Below the pieces are notes generated by a model. It worked only from the letters and a program-made list of their open reading frames with translations. It was not told the origin of the DNA and made no database searches. From the NCBI GenBank assembly GCA_027011235.1, contig JALVAI010000486.1, positions 1 to 5,014 of the forward strand: a stretch of 5,014 nucleotides of DNA, read 5' to 3'. The position numbers and the translations under genes were made by a program. Each line of letters opens with the position of its first letter. Position 1 is the stretch's first letter. This stretch comes from Desulfobulbaceae bacterium. Lineage in GTDB: Bacteria; Desulfobacterota; Desulfobulbia; Desulfobulbales; Desulfobulbaceae. Below are positions 1 through 4,370 of this stretch, in pieces.

Positions 1-108
1 GTAACAAGATGCACAGTATGCAATGAAGACTTTTTCTCCTATCGCAGGGCGGTACGCAGGGGCGAGAAGCAGACCGGGAGAAACGGCTCAATCATTGTTC
101 TGCCGTAA
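1..108 (+). CDS. pgeF: PgeF/YfiH-family protein (polyphenol oxidase / peptidoglycan editing factor), C-terminal end only
   Basis: Frame 1 is open from the window edge to a TAA at 106-108 and encodes 35 residues, so only the C-terminus of the protein is present. The peptide reads TRCTVCNEDFFSYRRA, then a basic stretch, then TGRNGSIIVLP. This closely matches the conserved end of the YfiH/YlmD/LACC1 family (cysteine-containing C-x-x-C-N, then D-x-F-F-S-Y-R-R, then T-G-R and a hydrophobic finish). Known family members are cytosolic zinc- or copper-binding enzymes. Some were described as laccase-like polyphenol oxidases, and in E. coli the protein is implicated in editing wrongly built peptidoglycan precursors. 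The metal-binding core lies upstream, outside the window, so activity cannot be judged. The gene points toward vapC and converges with it. The stretch between RR and TGR (residues 17-24) is rich in Arg and Lys and looks slightly longer than usual. I am fairly confident of the family and less so of the exact function. Confidence 0.8.
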   Translation, partial: VTRCTVCNEDFFSYRRAVRRGEKQTGRNGSIIVLP

Positions 109-191
109 AAACAGGTAAGCGTGGACTCCGAAAAAATTTCAGGTTGAAAAGGTCATAATAACTATCACGGCTGAATCCGTTCTTATCGTTT

Positions 192-214
192 GGGTTGCGG
201 GTAGAACCCGCCCT
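192..214. terminator. Hairpin in the pgeF-vapC convergent gap, possible terminator
   Basis: GCGGGT (197-202), a 3-nt AGA loop and ACCCGC (206-211) form a perfect 6-bp GC-rich stem. It can be extended by GG/CC pairs (193-194 with 212-213) past a two-base bulge. The hairpin sits 10 nt beyond the vapC stop and about 90 nt beyond the pgeF stop. On the + strand it is followed by a loosely T-rich stretch (214-230) and no clean T-run. On the - strand no T-run follows. It may end pgeF transcription, but a different role is possible. The rest of 109-220 shows only a weak TTTCA-GGT-TGAAA inverted repeat (137-149) and no gene. Confidence 0.35.
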
Positions 215-220
215 GGTTGT

Positions 221-625
221 TTACTCTTTTAACCAGTTTTTAACCTTTAATGATTTTACCCGGTTAAATTCTTTTTCATTGTTTGTAATCAATGTTAAAT
301 TCCTACTTAGCGCATGGGCTGCAATCAGCATATCAAGAGGTCCAATCACCTTACCTTCCCTTTCCAGCTGAGAGCGAATTTTGCCATAAAAAATTGATGC
401 ATTTTCATCGTAGGCAAGGATTGCAAAGGGACTGAGAAATTCATCAAGTCGTCGTATATTTTTTTTAACCTGTTGACTTTTCCATACACCATATTGCAAT
501 TCTGAAACAGTTATTGATGATACACTGATATTCCCAACACCTGTGTCTCTAAATTTTTGAATAACCTCCGGCGGATGATTATTCATGATGTATATGCAAA
601 TATTGGTATCAAGCAAATACATCAT
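221..625 (-). CDS. vapC: VapC-type PIN-domain ribonuclease toxin
   Basis: This is a 134-residue PIN-domain protein, the usual length for VapC toxins. Members are Mg2+-dependent RNases that cut tRNA or rRNA and stop translation unless bound by VapB. The acidic active-site residues are all visible: D6 in MYLLDTN, E42 in SELQYG, D98 in GPLDMLIAAHA, and the NNEKEF segment (115-120) that supplies the fourth acidic/polar position. It therefore looks intact and active. The overall pattern (DTN-IC near the start, LITNNEKEFNRV near the end) resembles the Shigella/Salmonella VapC (MvpA) group. The start is chosen at the first of two adjacent ATG codons (623-625). The second (620-622) is equally plausible, since AGAAGG at 631-636 serves both. 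The frame is open up to 715, but the extra residues overlap VapB and precede the conserved N-terminal strand. The start overlaps the last 17 nt of vapB, which implies translational coupling. Confidence 0.93.
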   Translation of the reverse strand: MMYLLDTNICIYIMNNHPPEVIQKFRDTGVGNISVSSITVSELQYGVWKSQQVKKNIRRLDEFLSPFAILAYDENASIFYGKIRSQLEREGKVIGPLDMLIAAHALSRNLTLITNNEKEFNRVKSLKVKNWLKE

Positions 626-857
626 CCAGACCTTCTCTATGCTGTTGGGATTTCGGCTGATTTCGTTCTCCCATAAATGGTGAATCATATTTCTGTAAAT
701 TTCTTTCCCAGGCATCCCAGATTGTCAGGTCTTTTGGAACAAGAAGGACCCCTTCAGGTACTTTCTTTATATATACTTCGTTACCTTCAAATCGGTATGA
801 CTTTGGCAGGCGCACAGCCTGACTTCGCCCATTGACAAACAGCTTGGCAGTATCCAT
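609..857 (-). CDS. vapB: VapB-type antitoxin (AbrB/SpoVT-like DNA-binding domain)
   Basis: This 82-residue protein lies directly upstream of vapC. Residues 1-45 have the swapped-hairpin AbrB-like pattern of VapB antitoxins, including AKLFVNGRSQAVRLPKSYRF near the N-terminus, followed by a short beta-strand segment ending LLVPKDL. This part dimerises and binds the operator. Residues 46-82 (IWDAWERN, then SPFMGERNQP, ending DDVFA) match the flexible tail that wraps around VapC and blocks its active site; aromatic and Arg residues there usually contact the toxin. The ATG at 855-857 is preceded by a strong ribosome site AGGGAGGG (863-870), much stronger than the one in front of vapC, which fits the need for antitoxin excess. 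Antitoxin-first order, the 17-nt overlap with vapC and the upstream repeated boxes all support a conditionally cooperative, autoregulated operon. The coding sequence is AT-rich compared with the genes to its right. Confidence 0.92.
   Translation of the reverse strand: MDTAKLFVNGRSQAVRLPKSYRFEGNEVYIKKVPEGVLLVPKDLTIWDAWERNLQKYDSPFMGERNQPKSQQHREGLDDVFA
631..636 (-). promoter_or_regulatory. vapC ribosome binding site inside vapB
   Basis: AGAAGG on the - strand lies 5 nt before the first ATG (623-625) and 8 nt before the second (620-622). It supports a VapC start here and not at the far upstream in-frame ATG at 715, and it is embedded in the vapB coding end. Confidence 0.6.
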
Positions 858-862
858 TTTAA

Positions 863-870
863 CCCTCCCT
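863..870 (-). promoter_or_regulatory. vapB ribosome binding site
   Basis: AGGGAGGG on the - strand lies 5 nt before the vapB ATG. It is a near-ideal Shine-Dalgarno sequence and fixes the start of VapB. Confidence 0.8.
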
Positions 871-898
871 GCAAAAAAAGATTCGATCTATATTGACA

Positions 899-927
899 GA
901 TATATACCGCCTTGAGATTCATGTCAA
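899..927 (-). promoter_or_regulatory. vapBC promoter (sigma70-like)
   Basis: Reading leftward, a perfect TTGACA -35 box (922-927) is followed after 17 nt by TATATC as -10 (899-904). A register shifted by 2 nt would give TATATA at 15-nt spacing. Transcription would start about 35 nt before the vapB ATG. The -10 overlaps one TATATAC box and the -35 directly abuts a second, so a bound repressor would exclude RNA polymerase. Confidence 0.65.
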
Positions 928-950
928 AGTATATATTTGCAAGTATATAC
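899..950. promoter_or_regulatory. Likely VapBC operator: three TATATAC-type boxes
   Basis: TATATAC occurs at 901-907 and 944-950, and its reverse complement GTATATA at 929-935. The pair at 929-950 forms an inverted repeat (GTATATA, 8-nt gap, TATATAC), and the right-hand copy is itself the 8-base palindrome GTATATAC (943-950). Box centres are 15 and 28 nt apart. VapB antitoxins of the enterobacterial type are known to bind short palindromic AT-rich sites in their own promoters. Assigning these boxes to VapB is inference from position and symmetry. Confidence 0.55.
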
Positions 951-959
951 CTTCAATCA

Positions 960-1712
960 TTATAACGCCGGGGCAGGAAGCTCAAAATCACAGATAAGGG
1001 GGGCATGGTCGGAGTAGAGGACACGGGGGATCTGAAAATCGGTTACCTTGAGTTGCGGACTGTGGAGGATGAAATCAAGCTGCCGTTTTGGGAAACGACT
1101 GGGATGCGATGGTTCTCCTTCCTGGTTGGCATTGACAAGGCCAGTGGCGCCAAGGAACAGATCCAGCTCTTTCTCGCCCCAGAGCACATTGAAATCTCCG
1201 GCAACAATGACCGGTCCCGCAACCCCGCGGATAAGCCTGTACAGACGTTCGAGCTGGTATTGGCGATTGCGGTAGGTCAGGGAAAGATGGACCAGAAAAA
1301 CGGTGAGCCCGGCAATCCTGACCTCGATAACCAGCCTTTTGACACCCTGTTCAAAATAGTGGAACCGGTGCTCGACAATGGGAAACCTGGAAAGAACAGC
1401 ATTGCCCTGCCGGTTGAGCAGCGGCACCCTGCCGGCCACGGAACCAACGCCGTATTTGGACTGCACAACATGATAATGGCCAAGCCGGTGGGCAATCTGC
1501 TCGGCCTGGCAGAGACGGCGGGTCCGAAATGAACCGGAGTCCACCTCGACCAGGCCGACAATATCCGGCTTGACCTGCTCAAAAAAACCGATAATCTCGT
1601 CAAGAATCCCGGTTGAGCGTTTCAGATAACCGGCATAGGGCACCGGCAGATGGAACCTGGGGCCAATACCTGTACAGTAACGGATATTATAGAGGAGAAA
1701 ACGCACAGGCAA
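960..1712 (-). CDS. Endonuclease/exonuclease/phosphatase (EEP) superfamily protein
   Basis: This 250-residue single-domain protein has the full set of EEP (DNase I-like) catalytic motifs: N9 in LLYNIR, E56 in GLVEVD (metal ligand), H142 in LVHLSL, D173 and N175 in AGDFN, D213 in QLDFIL, and the D235-H236 pair in YSDHAPL. The fold hydrolyses phosphodiester or phosphomonoester bonds with Mg2+; substrates across the superfamily include DNA, RNA, poly(A), sphingomyelin and inositol phosphates, so the target here is unknown. There is no signal peptide in the chosen reading, which implies a cytosolic enzyme. The start is uncertain: TTG at 1710-1712 or GTG at 1704-1706 (giving MRFLLYNIR), neither with a clear ribosome site. 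The in-frame sequence upstream is open but offers no ATG, GTG or TTG. It lies 38 nt after pcnB on the same strand and is probably co-transcribed. Family confidence is high and the specific function is unresolved. Confidence 0.88.
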   Translation of the reverse strand: MPVRFLLYNIRYCTGIGPRFHLPVPYAGYLKRSTGILDEIIGFFEQVKPDIVGLVEVDSGSFRTRRLCQAEQIAHRLGHYHVVQSKYGVGSVAGRVPLLNRQGNAVLSRFPIVEHRFHYFEQGVKRLVIEVRIAGLTVFLVHLSLTYRNRQYQLERLYRLIRGVAGPVIVAGDFNVLWGEKELDLFLGATGLVNANQEGEPSHPSRFPKRQLDFILHSPQLKVTDFQIPRVLYSDHAPLICDFELPAPAL

Positions 1713-1750
1713 CTTTTTGCAAAATGAAAAACAACATGCAAGGAGAAAAA

Positions 1751-3115
1751 TCAGCAGCCCGGAAAACGACCGGCCCGGAGTCCGAACACCCCGCCCTTTT
1801 TGTCGCTGAAGGATGGATTGCCGCCCCTGCCGCCACGGCCACCGCCACCTTGACGGTTAACAGGGCGCACCGTATCGGGCCGGGGAGGACCGGCAAACAG
1901 GTCCGTGGAGACCGGGTCACCGCCCCGGGCCTCGCTAATGATTGCGGAAAATCTGGCGCAGTCGTTGAAATAACTCTTTTTCCGCAACCAGTTCGGCCAG
2001 CTTTTCTTCTCCTGATAACGATGAAAATTCGGCATATTGACAAAAAGCATTGTCATGGCCTCCTTACCTGATCGCTTGATATTCAGACGACCGCAAATAC
2101 TTTCATCAAGGGCCTGGCGAATATCGTTAAACAGCAGCCGATACCCCCCGCCTTTAAGCTCCCGCTGCAAGAGATCAAGTTCACGCTGCAGCCACGGATA
2201 CAGGAGCAGGGCCATGAGCATGTAATCAGGCAGACGAACAGGGGCAGCGCCGGTTTTTCTCTGCAGCCGATCAATAACGCTTAGAATTGCGCCGAGCTCA
2301 TCCAGACCATTTTCCCCGGCCTGGTCATAGAATGGAAAAAGGGTGAAAAAGACACGACTCTGGATACAGAGATCAGCCCATGCCCGGCTGTAGCCCGATA
2401 CCAGGTCCTTGATAATTTCATCACGAATCCGGGAGGCAGGACAGAGGTTGAGTTTGTCACGGTGAGAGGTGATGGCACGGTAGGAGTTGTGATCTATTGC
2501 AAAACCGGTCCGGGCGGCATGACGAAGCGCCCTCAGGATACGCACCGGGTCCCGGGTGATGCGGACATCAGGATCACCGACGATCCGGACAATGCCGTTA
2601 TTCAAATCATCGACGCCGCCGACATAATCGATGATGGTCCTGGTGTCGATTTCGTAGAACAGGGAGTTGATCGTCAGATCACGGCGAAAGGCGTCTTCTT
2701 CCAGGGTGCCGAAGGTATTATTGGCCGGCAGGACCCTGGTATCCTGGTGCCCATATTCACTCTGGGAGCGGAGGGTGGAGACCTCTATGATCTTGTTGCC
2801 CCGGAAAAAGACCTGGACCAGCCGGAAACGGCGGCCGATGGTGCGGCTGTTCCGAAACAGGCGCCTGAGCTGGCCGGGCCGGGCATTGGTGGAGATATCA
2901 AAATCTTTGGGTTGTTTGCCAAGATAGAGATCACGAACGCCGCCCCCGACCAGGTAGCCGGAAAAACCGGCATCCCGCAGCCGGTACAGCACCTTCAGCG
3001 CCTCACGGTCCAGATCAGCGGGCCGGATGGGATGGTCGCCTTCCGGAATGATCGTGGCCCGTATTCCAGGGCCTGACTGTTGTTCCTCGGTGCAGCCGGT
3101 CGATTCAATACCCAT
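1751..3115 (-). CDS. pcnB: PcnB-type polynucleotide adenylyltransferase / tRNA nucleotidyltransferase family
   Basis: This 454-residue class II nucleotidyltransferase adds nucleotides to RNA 3' ends. The head domain shows LVGGGVRDLYLGKQPKDFDIS (55-75) with catalytic D71 and D73, then GRRFRLVQV (94-102), the stretch that resembles poly(A) polymerase I more than CCA-adding enzymes, then E111 in IIEVSTLR. The neck has RRDLTINSLFYE (144-155) and the nucleotide-selecting region DPDVRITRDPVRILRALRHA (181-200). Residues about 201-395 form the helical body, with a PcnB-like FHRYQEKKSWPNWLRKK segment (364-380). After about residue 400 the tail becomes Gly/Arg/Pro-rich, including GGGGRGGRGG (423-432). 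No HD domain is seen. In some Desulfobacterota relatives, such as Geobacter, sequences of this family divide into poly(A) polymerase, CC-adding and A-adding enzymes, so the exact activity here is open. The ATG (3113-3115) lacks a strong ribosome site. It lies 33 nt after the flavoprotein gene, consistent with one operon. Confidence 0.88.
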   Translation of the reverse strand: MGIESTGCTEEQQSGPGIRATIIPEGDHPIRPADLDREALKVLYRLRDAGFSGYLVGGGVRDLYLGKQPKDFDISTNARPGQLRRLFRNSRTIGRRFRLVQVFFRGNKIIEVSTLRSQSEYGHQDTRVLPANNTFGTLEEDAFRRDLTINSLFYEIDTRTIIDYVGGVDDLNNGIVRIVGDPDVRITRDPVRILRALRHAARTGFAIDHNSYRAITSHRDKLNLCPASRIRDEIIKDLVSGYSRAWADLCIQSRVFFTLFPFYDQAGENGLDELGAILSVIDRLQRKTGAAPVRLPDYMLMALLLYPWLQRELDLLQRELKGGGYRLLFNDIRQALDESICGRLNIKRSGKEAMTMLFVNMPNFHRYQEKKSWPNWLRKKSYFNDCARFSAIISEARGGDPVSTDLFAGPPRPDTVRPVNRQGGGGRGGRGGNPSFSDKKGGVFGLRAGRFPGC

Positions 3116-3148
3116 CTAATTTACAGTCCCGGATTCGACCAGCAGCCA

Positions 3149-4117
3149 TTACTTTGCTTCCTTGTACACGGATTCCGCCTGGCTGACAAAACGATCAAAG
3201 ATTTCCCGCACCGACAATATTTCATTCATCTTCCAGGTATTGGCCCCGGAAAAAACCAGGCCGTTCTCCACATCACCGGTGCAGGAGGCGGTCAAACGGT
3301 CATTGATACAATACTTGTAAGAGCATTTTTTCAAACACTTGAATTTACATTTTTTGGCTGAAACATCCTCACCCCGCTCCATCTGTTCAATAAAGGGCGT
3401 CTTGATGGCCCGGCCCGGCATGCCGACCGGCGACTGGACAAGAACAATGTCCTCTTTTTTTGCCTTGAGAAAGGCCTCTTTGAATTTCTCGGAGACGGAA
3501 CACTCCTTGGAGAGGACAAAACGGGAGGCGATCTGGATGCCGTCAGCGCCGAATTTATCCATTATCTCCGCCATTTCAAAACCATTGGTGATACCGCCTG
3601 CGGCAATAAGAGGCACCTTGGACACCACCTTGCGGATCGCCGGGAAGATGTCGCGCAACAGCTTGTCCGTACCAAGATGACCGCCTGCCTCGGCCGCCTC
3701 GACAATGATGGCGGCGGCGCCCAGTTTTTCGGCAAGACGGGCAAAAGCGGGCGAGGAGACAATTGAGACAATCGGAATATCGTATTTTTTCCCTATCTTG
3801 AAAATATCCCGGGAAAAGCCGGCACCGGTGATAATCATGTCAGCGCCGGCTTCAATGGAGCCCATCACCAGCTCGTAAAAATCCTTCATGGCGTACATGA
3901 TATTGACGGCAATAATGCCATCCGTCGCCTTTTTTGCCCTGCGGATGTCCTCGCGCAACTCGGGTACGGGAATTCCCGAACCGCCTATGGTGCCGATGCC
4001 GCCGCATTCGGCAACGGGAACGGCAAGGGCCGAGGTCGAGACTCGCACCGACATTCCTCCCTGGATAAGAGGTATGCGGGCAACAAATGGTCCGATTTTA
4101 AGTTCTGGAAGTTTCAT
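3149..4117 (-). CDS. Nitronate monooxygenase / 2-nitropropane dioxygenase-like FMN protein with Cys-rich C-terminal segment
   Basis: This 322-residue TIM-barrel flavoprotein belongs to the family that includes nitronate monooxygenase and enoyl-ACP reductase FabK. FMN-site motifs appear in order: IQGGMS (18-23), ITGAG (96-100), AEAGGHLG (142-149) with H147 at the usual catalytic histidine position, IAAGGI (171-176) for phosphate binding and ADGIQIASRF (191-200). The C-terminal part has SPVGMPGRAI (229-238) and then an unusual cluster, C257-x3-C261-x3-C265-x4-C270-x8-C279, before GLVFSGANTWK. The cysteine cluster suggests a metal or Fe-S site; I recall similar tails in homologues from anaerobes. 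The true substrate (nitronate, enoyl thioester or other) cannot be told from sequence. The ATG at 4115-4117 starts the typical MKLPELKIG N-terminus, although no clear Shine-Dalgarno precedes it. It is the first gene of the leftward cluster, divergent from hisS. Confidence 0.85.
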   Translation of the reverse strand: MKLPELKIGPFVARIPLIQGGMSVRVSTSALAVPVAECGGIGTIGGSGIPVPELREDIRRAKKATDGIIAVNIMYAMKDFYELVMGSIEAGADMIITGAGFSRDIFKIGKKYDIPIVSIVSSPAFARLAEKLGAAAIIVEAAEAGGHLGTDKLLRDIFPAIRKVVSKVPLIAAGGITNGFEMAEIMDKFGADGIQIASRFVLSKECSVSEKFKEAFLKAKKEDIVLVQSPVGMPGRAIKTPFIEQMERGEDVSAKKCKFKCLKKCSYKYCINDRLTASCTGDVENGLVFSGANTWKMNEILSVREIFDRFVSQAESVYKEAK

Positions 4118-4154
4118 CTATTTCACTTTAGGCAACAGGAAAACGAACTGGCTG

Positions 4155-4183
4155 ATAATGCCGTGCCCGGCCCCCTTTGTCAA
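4155..4183 (-). promoter_or_regulatory. Candidate promoter for the flavoprotein-pcnB-EEP cluster
   Basis: Reading leftward, a perfect TTGACA (4178-4183) is followed after 17 nt by CATTAT (4155-4160, 4 of 6 consensus positions). Transcription would start about 30 nt before the ATG at 4117. The spacer is strikingly GC-rich (4161-4177). Confidence 0.5.
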
Positions 4184-4202
4184 GACCGGACCGAGAGATT
4201 TC

Positions 4203-4222
4203 AACGTAAAAAAACGTAAAAA
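4203..4222. repeat. Tandem 10-bp repeat with A-tracts
   Basis: AACGTAAAAA occurs twice in perfect tandem (4203-4212 and 4213-4222), followed by more A residues. One copy per helical turn with phased A-tracts could bend the DNA between the two leftward promoter candidates. Confidence 0.6.
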
Positions 4223-4227
4223 AAATT

Positions 4228-4242
4228 ATTATACCATATAAT
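4228..4242. promoter_or_regulatory. Palindromic paired -10 element between the divergent genes
   Basis: ATTATA-CCA-TATAAT is a perfect 6-bp inverted repeat. It carries a consensus -10 on each strand: TATAAT at 4237-4242 (+) and at 4228-4233 (-). The - strand copy is preceded by TG at the extended -10 position (TGGTATAAT, 4228-4236), so it could drive the leftward genes without a good -35. The + strand copy could serve hisS but has no good -35. Confidence 0.45.
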
Positions 4243-4254
4243 TTCCACATCGGC

Positions 4255-4284
4255 TTGACTTTTCACCTCTTTTCCGAGTAAATT
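4255..4284 (+). promoter_or_regulatory. Candidate hisS promoter
   Basis: TTGACT (4255-4260, 5 of 6) is followed after 18 nt by TAAATT (4279-4284, 4 of 6). This would leave a leader of about 80 nt holding a short hairpin, CAGCC (4325-4329) with GGCTG (4336-4340). The alternative is the TATAAT at 4237-4242. Confidence 0.4.
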
Positions 4285-4356
4285 TAGAATTTTTCGACTG
4301 CCGGATAAAATCGGGACCGAAAAACAGCCTGCACCGGCTGAAAACCTGTTGATCGC

Positions 4357-4362
4357 AAGGAG
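4357..4362 (+). promoter_or_regulatory. hisS ribosome binding site
   Basis: AAGGAG lies 8 nt before the GTG at 4371. It decides the choice of a GTG start, since no ATG is available near the conserved N-terminus. Confidence 0.8.
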
Positions 4363-4370
4363 AAATTGTT

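Noticed and set aside
626..715. 30-residue N-terminal extension of VapC
   Set aside because: It lies inside vapB in another frame, precedes the conserved MYLLDTN start, and VapC toxins of this group begin at that motif.
893..921. Rightward promoter from TTGACA at 893-898 (+)
   Set aside because: There is no good -10 at proper spacing and no rightward gene downstream; it is probably a chance match in the AT-rich operator region.
1005..1532. Open frame (+) of 175 codons opposite the EEP gene
   Set aside because: The complementary strand carries the whole set of EEP catalytic motifs; this frame has none.
1687..1700. Good Shine-Dalgarno (AGAGGAGAAA) on the + strand
   Set aside because: No rightward start codon with a credible coding frame follows; it is antisense to the EEP start region.
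2462..3076. Long open frame (+) antisense to pcnB, 204 codons
   Set aside because: It is the mirror of a strongly conserved nucleotidyltransferase gene, has low-complexity Gly/Asp-rich content and shows no recognisable motif.
4325..4340. T-box or attenuator in the hisS leader
   Set aside because: Only a 5-bp stem is visible, with no T-box core sequence, no histidine-rich leader peptide and no terminator with a T-run.
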